Shown: piece after piece, positions 1 to 8,403 of the stretch
How the letters are laid out: every line of letters starts with the position of its first letter
How positions within the stretch are numbered: the stretch's first letter is position 1
DNA from: Pseudomonadota bacterium
GTDB lineage: Bacteria > Desulfobacterota > Desulfobacteria > Desulfobacterales > RPRI01
Assembly: GCA_018823005.1 (NCBI GenBank)
Contig: JAHJJB010000177.1
Location: 1-39,258 of the forward strand
Reading direction: 5' to 3'
Length of the DNA stretch: 39,258 nt
Translations under genes and position numbers: made by a program
The notes under the pieces: generated by a model
Told to the model about the DNA's origin: nothing
Database searches by the model: none
What the model saw: only the letters and a program-made list of their open reading frames with translations

Positions 1-411
1 AAAGCCGATGAGCAGGCCGGTCACTTTTTGAGGAGTCATTTTATCGTCGTGAAGCCATAAGTGTGAAATGCCGATTGTGAATAGCGGGACTGTGGCATTC
101 AGAACAGACGCCACTGCCGAGTCGATTGTCTGCTCGCCCCATGAGATGAGGAAGATTGGAATGGCAAGGCTTGTGGGTCCGATTATGGCAAAGTTGGCCA
201 GAGTCTTTAAATCGGTCGGCCATTCCGATTTTAGATAGAGTGCAATTGCCCCTGCCGTAACAGCCCCGAATAACACACGAAAGGCAACCAGTGATGTTGG
301 ACCGATTTCCTGCACCCCGATTTTGATCCAGAGAAATGATGAACTCCATATGAGGCCGAGGGTGATGAAGGCGATCCAGTGTTTTGTTTTCAATTTGCTC
401 CAATTCGTCAC
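1..411 (-). CDS. EamA/DMT-family transporter, N-terminal part (runs off window start)
   Basis: Reverse-strand translation gives VTNWSKLKTKHWIAFITLGLIWSSSFLWIKIGVQEIGPTSLVAFRVLFGAVTAGAIAL...LNATVPLFTIGISHLWLHDDKMTPQKVTGLLIGF, typical of the EamA repeat. It is in a different frame from listed ORF 41..550. GTG start at 411 is a guess. Confidence 0.8.
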   Translation of the reverse strand, partial: MTNWSKLKTKHWIAFITLGLIWSSSFLWIKIGVQEIGPTSLVAFRVLFGAVTAGAIALYLKSEWPTDLKTLANFAIIGPTSLAIPIFLISWGEQTIDSAVASVLNATVPLFTIGISHLWLHDDKMTPQKVTGLLIGF

Positions 412-870
412 AGTAAGTTTTTTTTGAGGTGGAACAGCTATCACAGTTTAAATCATGAGGCAAGGCAAAGAAATCTCTGTTCAAGTTCTCTGTTAGCTCA
501 ATATAAAACTCCCTTTTATACACCTGTTTTTCTTGCTCACTTGAACCCACGGCCCCTTGACCCCTATCCCTTTAAAATTCATTGACAAATCAGGTGCTTT
601 ATGGTTCTTTAAGTTCGCATTTCGACAGTCCAATCAAAATTCCCATGCGTCCCGCAGGACGTATTATATATATGGATCAGTTCGTTAAATAGAGATTATT
701 ATTTATCATCGCCATAAAGGCGGGTTATACGTGCCGAAAATGGAATTTCGCCAACACACCCTGAAGCAGAGCAAAATGCCTGCGTTTTTATAAATCAAAT
801 CAGAATTGAGCATGGCGTCTGGACTTTGGCGCAAAGAGATCTCAATGTTTCGGGATACTGGAGGTGGTGG

Positions 871-1428
871 ATGAAGGTGAATAAAACAAAAGCATTGATA
901 TCCGATGATCTCATTGAAACAAAAATTTTCCAGATTCGCGGACAGAAGGTAATGCTGAGCCTGCACCTTTCAGAGCTATATGATGTGGAAACAAAGGCCC
1001 TGATCCAAGCAGTAAAAAGAAACAGAGAGCGGTTTCCTGAAGATTTTATGTTTCAGCTTACAAATCAGGAATTTATAAACTTGAAGTCACAAATTGTGAC
1101 TTCAAGTTGGGGTGGAATCCGCCGCGCTAATCCATATGCGTTCACTGAACAGGGCGTCGCAATGCTTTCAAGTGTCCTTAACAGTAAACGCGCCATTCAG
1201 GTAAACATTCAGATCATGAGAGCCTTTACCCAACTCCGGCAGATGTTGACAACTCATAAAGACCTGAAGAAACAGATTGAGGCAATGGAGGAAAAATACG
1301 ACCAGCAGTTCCAAATTGTATTCGAGGCTATCAAACAACTTTTAGAAACTGACTCAAAACCAAGGAAACAGATAGGTTTCACCGTTAAAGAGAAACAAAG
1401 GATTTATGGTAGGTTAAAACGCAAATAA
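871..1428 (+). CDS. ORF6N-domain (KilA-N-like) DNA-binding protein
   Basis: Protein contains IFQIRGQKVMLSLHLSELYDVETKALIQAVKRNRERFPEDFMFQLT...RRANPYAFTEQGVAMLSSVLNSKRAIQVNIQIMRAF, the classic ORF6N pattern. ATG at 871 preferred over 826. Confidence 0.85.
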   Translation: MKVNKTKALISDDLIETKIFQIRGQKVMLSLHLSELYDVETKALIQAVKRNRERFPEDFMFQLTNQEFINLKSQIVTSSWGGIRRANPYAFTEQGVAMLSSVLNSKRAIQVNIQIMRAFTQLRQMLTTHKDLKKQIEAMEEKYDQQFQIVFEAIKQLLETDSKPRKQIGFTVKEKQRIYGRLKRK

Positions 1429-1607
1429 AATACAGACTGTTGCACGTGATATGAATTCTCTGGGCGTGAACAGAACTTTGTTACTGCTGGACCAGATAAG
1501 CTTGCGGAGCGGGCTGCTCCACTATTCATGCTTTGCAAGAGGGGTAATGGGGACATCCCATGAAATTATGCGTTTTCTATATTTTTAAAGTATATTATGG
1601 AAAGAGC

Positions 1608-1664
1608 ATGCCAAGACAATCAAGGGAAAGTATAGGGGGACATCTATTTTATATGAAACGTTAA
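1608..1664 (+). pseudogene. Possible N-terminal remnant of a REP-associated (Y1/IS200-like) transposase
   Basis: Reads MPRQSRESIGGHLFYMKR*, similar to the MPRQ-R-------HH/Y start of RAYT proteins; no continuation. Flanked by GGGGACATC motifs. Confidence 0.35.
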
Positions 1665-1748
1665 ACATGACGCATGAAAAATTAAGGATGGACTGTCGAA
1701 ATGCGGGCTCAAACAATCATATTTATCTGATTTATCATCGGATTTTAG

Positions 1749-1850
1749 GTGGTTGCCAATCTGCCCGGTGAGCTTGAGGATGGAATAGCCTTAACCGATG
1801 AATTTGCCCCTGTTGAACATTATCTGCTTGAAGTGATTCAAGATTTCTGA
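1749..1850 (+). pseudogene. C-terminal remnant resembling spermidine synthase-like proteins
   Basis: Frame reads VVANLPGELEDGIALTDEFAPVEHYLLEVIQDF*, with the LTD-(D/E)-(F/Y)-APVE tail typical of spermidine synthase-like proteins; in-frame TAG immediately upstream. Confidence 0.4.
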
Positions 1851-1954
1851 AAAATCAGGTTGTAAAAGACAATTTCCATGACTGCCAATAAGAATTTATT
1901 ACAACTTCCTGTAATATCAAGCCAAATCCATATCGAAGCCTCATTAAAAATCTA

Positions 1955-1981
1955 TTGACGATACTCTCAATAACTTATAGT
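1955..1981 (+). promoter_or_regulatory. Weak sigma70-like promoter upstream of the cluster
   Basis: TTGACG (1955-1960), 15-bp spacer, TATAGT (1976-1981); ATG at 2017. Spacing is suboptimal. Confidence 0.3.
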
Positions 1982-2016
1982 AAATATAGTTCCAAAAGGG
2001 GAAAGGATTATCGGAC

Positions 2017-2751
2017 ATGAACGGCAAAGCAGGAAAAACAGCGCTTGTCATTGGAGGCAGCCGGGGGATCGGGCGGGCCATAGCCCTTCGTCTTGCCCGG
2101 TCAGGATTAGATATATGGCTGACTTATCAGGGAAATCATTCTGCCGCAAGCGAGGTTAAATCCGAAATAGAAAAAAAAGGCGTTAAATGTGAGACAATAT
2201 CTTTTGATATCTCAAATTACGATGCCACTAAAGCCGCTCTTGAAAAAAGGGCTGATGAACACCCTCCCCATATTGTGGTATATAATGCCGGCATAGCCAA
2301 AGATAACCTTCTGATATGGATGACAAAAGAGGAATGGGAATCGGTTATTTCCGTTAATCTTACCGGATTCTATAATGTCATTAATGCTGTTCTTTTTCCC
2401 ATGCTGCGGGAAAAAAGAGGCCGTATCGTTGTAGTTTCATCCGCTTCAGGCCAGACCGGGCAGGCAGGACAGGTCAACTACTCGGCCTCAAAAGCAGGTT
2501 TGATAGGAGCAGTAAAGGCTCTCGCAAGGGAAATCGGGAAGAAAAACATTCTTGTCAATGCTGTGGCACCGGGACTCATAGAGACGGATATGACCGCATC
2601 TCTTAAAAATGATAACCTTCTGCCTCTTATTCCCTTAAAAAGAATTGGAAGCCCGGAAGATGTGGCTTCTGTTGTAAATTTCCTTTGCACCGAGGAGAAT
2701 ATGTATATTCACGGACAGGTTATAGGCATTAATGGTGGTCTTGTGATATAA
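2017..2751 (+). CDS. 3-oxoacyl-ACP reductase (FabG-like SDR)
   Basis: Rossmann GGSRGIGRAIAL, NAG, and YSASKAG catalytic motifs. Confidence 0.95.
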   Translation: MNGKAGKTALVIGGSRGIGRAIALRLARSGLDIWLTYQGNHSAASEVKSEIEKKGVKCETISFDISNYDATKAALEKRADEHPPHIVVYNAGIAKDNLLIWMTKEEWESVISVNLTGFYNVINAVLFPMLREKRGRIVVVSSASGQTGQAGQVNYSASKAGLIGAVKALAREIGKKNILVNAVAPGLIETDMTASLKNDNLLPLIPLKRIGSPEDVASVVNFLCTEENMYIHGQVIGINGGLVI

Positions 2752-2841
2752 AGATATTTTTTGGATGCAGGAAACAGGCAGGTAAAAATCCGGACTTTTT
2801 ATTACGCAAACATATTTTAAAAAAACTATGGCAGATCTTAA

Positions 2842-4347
2842 ATGAAAAAATATGACGATATTGTTGTAGGAAGCGGTATAAGCGGAATGACCCTGGCCCT
2901 TCTCCTTGGCATGAACGGTCATTCTGTGCTGCTTCTCGAAAAAAACAGGAATATCGGCGGATGCATGACCCGTTTTTACAAACAGGGAATACCGTTTGAT
3001 ACAGGTTTTCACTTTACAGGCGGTTTTTACAAAAACGGAATTTTAAATGATATGCTGAATGTTCTCGGGATAAGCGATCAGATTCAGCCATTATTCATAA
3101 CCGGTGAAGAAGGAAACAGGCTTATATTTGAACAGGAAAATGCTGCTTACGATTTCCCTTTCGGTTTTACTGAAATTATTGCCAAAATGAAGAGTTACTT
3201 TCCGGGAGAGCAGAATGGTATCGACAGGTATTTTGAAATGCTTTTGGATGTCTGTAACAAAACAGTGGCAATGGACCTGCGCAACCTCTCCCTTGCCCAG
3301 GACTCGATAGATGAAGATTATATCAGCCTGGATGATGTGCTGAACAAGCTTACACAAAACAGCATGCTGAAAGGACTCCTTTCAAAATACAGCATGTGTT
3401 ACGGAGTAAAGCCTTCCGAAATTTCTTTTGCCAATCACAGCAGGGTAAGTTTCGGTCTGTATGAATCGGTCGCAAGGGTGAAAGACGGGGGCGACGCTTT
3501 CATCAGGGCTTTTAAAAAGCGATTCGGCGGGTATGACATCGACATCCGCTGCCAAAGCTATATAGTTGAATGTTCAGATATAACAAACAATATTGTAGGA
3601 CGGTTCGTCTTGAACACGGGTGAAGAGGTTTTTGCCGACCGGTGCACTTTTACCATTCATCCGAAGGCTGTTCTGGACGTTCTTCCCAAAAAATATCTCT
3701 CAAAGGCTTTTATCGACAGGGTGAGTGCCTTCGAACCGACACCCGGTTTCTTTACCGTATTCGGAATCCTGGAAAACAACAAACAGCCCGGCGATGACCT
3801 CGATCCGACAATTCTCTCCCTGTTTCCGACAGCCGATATCAATAAGCTTATGGACCCGTCTTATACGGGAGATTCGGCATTGGTTATACTCAAAAACATG
3901 GATGAGGTAAATGGAAATACCCGCATTGTTCTGACCGCTCTTGAGCTCTCTTTTTCCGAACATGTCAGGCAGTGGCATGATTCAAAATCGGGAGCCCGGC
4001 CGGAAGGGTATATTGAGTACAAGAAAGAACGGACTGAAAGCATCAAAAACAGAATATTAAATGTATATCCTGAATACAAAAACTCGCTTAAGATAGTAGA
4101 CTCGGCATCTATTTTAACTTTCAGGGATTATCTCAATGCACCATTCGGGTCAGCGTACGGTATAAAACAGAAAATCGGTCAGTTTAATCTTTTTGGAAAA
4201 CTTCCCCTGCGAAACTTATATGCCGCCGGACAAAGCTCGGTGCTTCCGGGAATAGTCGGTGCAATGCTTTCTTCTTTCATTATAGGACGTGTTATTGCGG
4301 GCAGGGACAGTTACCTTGACTTCATAAAAGAGAGGTTGGACTCTTGA
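2842..4347 (+). CDS. NAD(P)/FAD-dependent oxidoreductase, phytoene desaturase (CrtI)-like
   Basis: N-terminal DDIVVGSGISGMTLALLLGMNGHSVLLLEKNRNIGG; C-terminal LYAAGQSSVLPGIVGAMLSS. Confidence 0.88.
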   Translation: MKKYDDIVVGSGISGMTLALLLGMNGHSVLLLEKNRNIGGCMTRFYKQGIPFDTGFHFTGGFYKNGILNDMLNVLGISDQIQPLFITGEEGNRLIFEQENAAYDFPFGFTEIIAKMKSYFPGEQNGIDRYFEMLLDVCNKTVAMDLRNLSLAQDSIDEDYISLDDVLNKLTQNSMLKGLLSKYSMCYGVKPSEISFANHSRVSFGLYESVARVKDGGDAFIRAFKKRFGGYDIDIRCQSYIVECSDITNNIVGRFVLNTGEEVFADRCTFTIHPKAVLDVLPKKYLSKAFIDRVSAFEPTPGFFTVFGILENNKQPGDDLDPTILSLFPTADINKLMDPSYTGDSALVILKNMDEVNGNTRIVLTALELSFSEHVRQWHDSKSGARPEGYIEYKKERTESIKNRILNVYPEYKNSLKIVDSASILTFRDYLNAPFGSAYGIKQKIGQFNLFGKLPLRNLYAAGQSSVLPGIVGAMLSSFIIGRVIAGRDSYLDFIKERLDS

Positions 4348-5567
4348 AAAGGGTTGTTATTACAGGTTTAGGGGCTGTTTCTCCTCTTGGGGCTGACGTT
4401 CCTGCCCTGATTCAGGGAATTGAAGAAGGAAAAAGCGCCGTCAGGTACATGGACGGATGGAATCAGTATACCGGATTAAGAAGCCTTGTGGGCGCTCCGG
4501 CAGTGATTGTTAATGAAAAATCGATTCCCCGCACCAGCAGGAGATCGATGGGAAGAATGAGCATCTTTTCCGTTCAGGCCGCTGACGAGGCTCTGGCCGA
4601 TTCAGGCATAAACCGTGAAATGATTTCATCAGGCGGAATCGGATGTGTAGTTGGCTCAACAATGGGAAGCGCCAAAAGCCTCAATGAGGTTTTTGAATTA
4701 ATGCTCCCGGAAAAAGACTTGAGCTGTCTGCCCTCAATGAAGTTTTTCCAGTGTGTTTCCCACACTGCAGCAATGAATGTGGCTCAATATCTTGGACTGA
4801 CAGGTTATGTCATGGCAACATCAGCGGCCTGTGCTTCCGGCCTGCAGGCAATCGGAGCCGGATATGACCTCATCAGGCTTGGGAAGCAGGAAGCCATGCT
4901 GTGCGGCGGAGCAGAGGAGCTCCATCCTACAGTTACCGGCTCCTTTGATATCCTTTTTGCGACATCAGCGAACTTTAATCATGAGCCGGAAAAAACACCG
5001 CGCCCTTTTGATGCGAAAAGAGACGGCCTTGTGTGTGGGGAAGGAAGCGGCATACTTCTCCTGGAAGAATATGAACATGCCGTAAAACGAAAAGCCAGGA
5101 TATATGCTGAAATAATCGGATACCACACATGTGGAAGCGGAGTTCATGTGAGCCAGTCAAATAAAGATTCGATGGTCGGGTGCTTCAGGTATGCACTGGA
5201 AGATGCCGGTATCCGCCCGGAAGATGTTGATTACATAAATGCACATGCAACAGCGACAATACACGGAGACAAGGAAGAAGCCGAAGCCATCCGGGAGGTT
5301 TTTGGCGATTCAGTTCCGGTCAACAGCCTGAAAGGATACATCGGGCACACATTGGGAGCATCCGGTTCTATTGAACTGATAGCATCCCTCATCATGATGG
5401 ATAAGGGATGCATATATCCGACCCTGAATCTTGAATCGGTAAGCCATGACTGTGAAGGCATTTACCACGTTATGAACAAATTAGATAAAGAAATCAGGGT
5501 ATTGTTTAAAAACTGTTTCGCCTTTGGCGGAATAAATGCCTCGATTGTTTGCAAAAAAATTATATGA
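4344..5567 (+). CDS. beta-ketoacyl-ACP synthase (KS, FabF-like), catalytically complete
   Basis: TSAACASG (Cys), NAHATAT (His), KGYIGHTLGASG (His). Overlaps the preceding stop. Confidence 0.95.
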   Translation: MKRVVITGLGAVSPLGADVPALIQGIEEGKSAVRYMDGWNQYTGLRSLVGAPAVIVNEKSIPRTSRRSMGRMSIFSVQAADEALADSGINREMISSGGIGCVVGSTMGSAKSLNEVFELMLPEKDLSCLPSMKFFQCVSHTAAMNVAQYLGLTGYVMATSAACASGLQAIGAGYDLIRLGKQEAMLCGGAEELHPTVTGSFDILFATSANFNHEPEKTPRPFDAKRDGLVCGEGSGILLLEEYEHAVKRKARIYAEIIGYHTCGSGVHVSQSNKDSMVGCFRYALEDAGIRPEDVDYINAHATATIHGDKEEAEAIREVFGDSVPVNSLKGYIGHTLGASGSIELIASLIMMDKGCIYPTLNLESVSHDCEGIYHVMNKLDKEIRVLFKNCFAFGGINASIVCKKII

Positions 5568-5597
5568 AAGTAAAAAACAATTAAGACGGGATATAAA

Positions 5598-5864
5598 ATG
5601 ACAGAGCAGGAAATCATTACACTATCGAATCAGGTTTTTGAAGAATCGTTTGAAATAGAAAAAGAAAAATTAAAGCCGGAGATGAATATTTTTCTGGATC
5701 TCGGACTTGACAGTCTCGATATAGTTGACCTTGTGGTCGCCCTGCAGGAAAAGTTCGGCGTAAAAATAAGAAACGATGACAGGATCAAGAATATACGGAC
5801 GCTTGGGGACATATACAAATTTATCCTCTCATTGAAAGCAGAAGGGGCGTCATCTTCACTTTAG
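5598..5864 (+). CDS. acyl carrier protein
   Basis: 88 aa, LGLDSLDIVDL phosphopantetheine site. Confidence 0.95.
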   Translation: MTEQEIITLSNQVFEESFEIEKEKLKPEMNIFLDLGLDSLDIVDLVVALQEKFGVKIRNDDRIKNIRTLGDIYKFILSLKAEGASSSL

Positions 5865-5872
5865 CATCAGAA

Positions 5873-6634
5873 ATGAAAGAAACTTTGAAACTGATATGTT
5901 TTAACTTTATTTTTTATATTCTCTTTCTTCTTTTTTCAATTATCGGAATTCCGGTTTTTTCAGCAATTGTAGCTTTCCAGGCCATCTTTATCTCTCACCG
6001 GAATGGCATGAAAAAATTCCGCAGAGCCATTGCCTGGTACGGGCTGGGTGTTATCAAGGTTCTTCCATTCCCTTTCGTTCGTGTATTTTATAAAAATCTT
6101 GATACCACAGCCGAAAAAGGCCCTTTTATATTTGTCTGCAACCACAGATCTGCCTCCGACCCGTTTTTAATGGCCTGTCTTCCGTATGAGCTCGTGCAGA
6201 TTGTAAATATATGGCCTTTTAAACTCCCTGTTCTTGGTTTTATGGCAAGAGCTGCAGGATATTTGAGCGTAAGAGAATTGCCTTTTGAGGAATTCTCTAA
6301 AAAAACAACAGATCTACTACATGAAGGAGTTTCAATTGTCGCTTTTCCCGAAGGGACCCGCTCGGCAGACGGATCTCTGGGTCAGTTTCACAGCTCGATT
6401 TTCAGGGTGGCTTTGAGCTCGGGATACCCTATTTCACCCATATGTATTACCGGAAATGAAAATATCCCGGCAAGAGGAACTCTCCTGCTGAAGCCTGGAA
6501 CAATAAAAATACACAAACTTCCTCATTTAAAGTTCGAGGATTATAAAAACCTGACCCCTTTCAAATTAAAAAACAGTGTCCGTCAGATAATTGCTGAAGG
6601 GATCGAGGTCATGAAGGGAAAAAAGAGTCTGTGA
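5873..6634 (+). CDS. 1-acyl-glycerol-3-phosphate acyltransferase-like (PlsC family)
   Basis: VCNHRSASDPF (HX4D) and FPEGTRSADG. Confidence 0.93.
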   Translation: MKETLKLICFNFIFYILFLLFSIIGIPVFSAIVAFQAIFISHRNGMKKFRRAIAWYGLGVIKVLPFPFVRVFYKNLDTTAEKGPFIFVCNHRSASDPFLMACLPYELVQIVNIWPFKLPVLGFMARAAGYLSVRELPFEEFSKKTTDLLHEGVSIVAFPEGTRSADGSLGQFHSSIFRVALSSGYPISPICITGNENIPARGTLLLKPGTIKIHKLPHLKFEDYKNLTPFKLKNSVRQIIAEGIEVMKGKKSL

Positions 6635-7725
6635 TGCACTGCAGTGACATATTCGGTTCCGGACATACTAAAGATTCAATGAATGAGTCTGTACAAAAAA
6701 CCGTGCTCCTTGCTATTGAAATAAATTTTGACTCCTGCCGGGCCTTTGGATTCTCTACGATATTCATAAATGACGGCTATTTTTCTGATACAAGGCTTAC
6801 GGAGGAAGAGCTGCGCGATGTGATTACCCAGTCAAAGGCTCTCGGTGTCAGGGAAATCGTTTTTTCAGGAAAAGAGGTTTTATCTTATACCTCCATAAAC
6901 GAACTTATATCATTTGCCCGTAATCTTGATTTAGAAACTGCTTTGTTAAAAGATGGCTATTTATGCTTAGCCACTTCCGGAAAAAATGATCCGCCATTTT
7001 GTATGCGGCACAGATTTTCCTGTGTTGTTACCTCTTACGGTTATGTATTACCCTGCCCCGGCCTTGAAATACCTTTGGGAAACGTGCGCAGTCAGAAACT
7101 TGCCGATATAATTAAAGACAGTGAAATCCTTTCTGATTTAAAGGATCCAATAAATAAAATAAAAGGCCCGTGCCGCTATTGCGAAAATATCGGAATATGC
7201 TGCGGATGCAGGGGAAGAGCTTACCTTGCAACTGGTGATTACCTTGCATCTGATCTAATGTGCATCAAAAATAAATCCGGAGAGCATGATACTGTTTCGC
7301 TGCCCCTTCCGGTTGACGGGATAATACCGCAAAAGCCGCCTATGCGCATAATAGATACTCTCGACACATTGGCTGAACGGTCAGCCTCCTGTTCTGCATT
7401 GATAAAAAAGGATATGCCGTTTATTGAAGATGACGGATCAGTTGATAATGTTGCGTATCTTGAAATGATAGCCCAGTCTATTGCCGCATTAAATGGGTTC
7501 AGGAACATGAATGAATCAGGATCCTCTCCTGAAGGATATCTGCTGGGTGCAAAAAACCTCGTAATACTGGGCAGGGCAACAGAGGGAGACCGGCTTTCCA
7601 TCATGGTTTTCAAATATGCGCGCTACGGAGGTTTTGGAATTGTCAAAGGAATCGTGTCAAAAAACAACGAAGTCCTTGCAAGGGGAGAAATCAAGGTCTG
7701 GCATAAAACAGATGAATCAGATTAA
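6631..7725 (+). CDS. Degenerate radical-SAM remnant + SPASM domain fused to a FabA/FabZ-like hotdog domain
   Basis: N-terminal LLAIEINFDSCRAFGFSTIFINDG...LTEEELRDVITQSKALGVREIVFSGKEVL resembles a radical SAM start but lacks CxxxCxxC. SPASM-like CVVTSYGYVLPCPGLEIPLGN...GPCRYCENIGICCGCRGRAYLATGDYLASDLMC is followed by IPQKPPMRIIDTL...VAYLEMIAQSIAA...LLGAKNLVILGRA, typical of hotdog dehydratases. Confidence 0.75.
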   Translation: MMHCSDIFGSGHTKDSMNESVQKTVLLAIEINFDSCRAFGFSTIFINDGYFSDTRLTEEELRDVITQSKALGVREIVFSGKEVLSYTSINELISFARNLDLETALLKDGYLCLATSGKNDPPFCMRHRFSCVVTSYGYVLPCPGLEIPLGNVRSQKLADIIKDSEILSDLKDPINKIKGPCRYCENIGICCGCRGRAYLATGDYLASDLMCIKNKSGEHDTVSLPLPVDGIIPQKPPMRIIDTLDTLAERSASCSALIKKDMPFIEDDGSVDNVAYLEMIAQSIAALNGFRNMNESGSSPEGYLLGAKNLVILGRATEGDRLSIMVFKYARYGGFGIVKGIVSKNNEVLARGEIKVWHKTDESD

Positions 7726-7734
7726 GGAGAAACA

Positions 7735-8403
7735 ATGATAATCAGGATTCTTACTATTTTTCTGCTTCTTTTTTTCAATGCTGCTTACGGATATTCTCAG
7801 AATTCACAGGCCCCTGAAAAGATCCGAACGGAATTGACCGATGTTTTGAGCAGGCTTGAAAAAAAGATGTCGGGAATAAAAACCTTGAAAACCGGTTTTG
7901 TTCAGGAGAAAGAGCTTGCTGTATTCAAACAGAAAGTTGTCCTGAAAGGAACCATCTACATAGAAAAACCGGCACGGCTTGCCTGGCATGTAAATGAACC
8001 TATGAAATATATCATGGTTATTTCACACGACATGATCAGCCAATGGGATGAGGATACAAATAAAGTTCAGAAAATATCCCTTTCCAAGAATCCTGCTTTT
8101 GAAGCCGTGATAGGCCAGATGCAGAAATGGTTTTCCGGCGCATACACTCCCCTTCTGAAAGAATATGAAATAACACTGTTAAAAGAAAATCCGGCGTCCC
8201 TGAAATTTACCCCGAGGGCAGCAACCTTTGCAGGCAATGTGATAAAAAGCGTGACAGTCGATTTCAGAAAAGATGAACAGTACATTAACAGGATATTCAT
8301 TGAAGAAAAGAGCGGTGACACAACAAAGCTTTCTTTTGTCGATACTCAACTGAACATTCCTCTTGAAGATTCAGTCTGGAAGGTTAATCCCGGTGTCAAA
8401 TAA
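7735..8403 (+). CDS. LolA-like outer-membrane lipoprotein carrier
   Basis: Signal peptide, then LSRLEKKMSGIKTLKTGFVQEKELAVFKQKVVLKGTIYIEKPARLAWHVNEP, typical of LolA. Confidence 0.88.
   Translation: MIIRILTIFLLLFFNAAYGYSQNSQAPEKIRTELTDVLSRLEKKMSGIKTLKTGFVQEKELAVFKQKVVLKGTIYIEKPARLAWHVNEPMKYIMVISHDMISQWDEDTNKVQKISLSKNPAFEAVIGQMQKWFSGAYTPLLKEYEITLLKENPASLKFTPRAATFAGNVIKSVTVDFRKDEQYINRIFIEEKSGDTTKLSFVDTQLNIPLEDSVWKVNPGVK

Larger units (their letters stand above)
616..1705. repeat. 17-bp perfect inverted repeats (616-632 and 1689-1705) bracketing the ORF6N gene
   Basis: CGCATTTCGACAGTCCA at 616-632; TGGACTGTCGAAATGCG at 1689-1705. Confidence 0.7.

Noticed and set aside
41-550. Listed ORF of 169 aa on the minus strand
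   Set aside because: Wrong frame; the neighbouring reverse frame encodes a clear EamA transporter.
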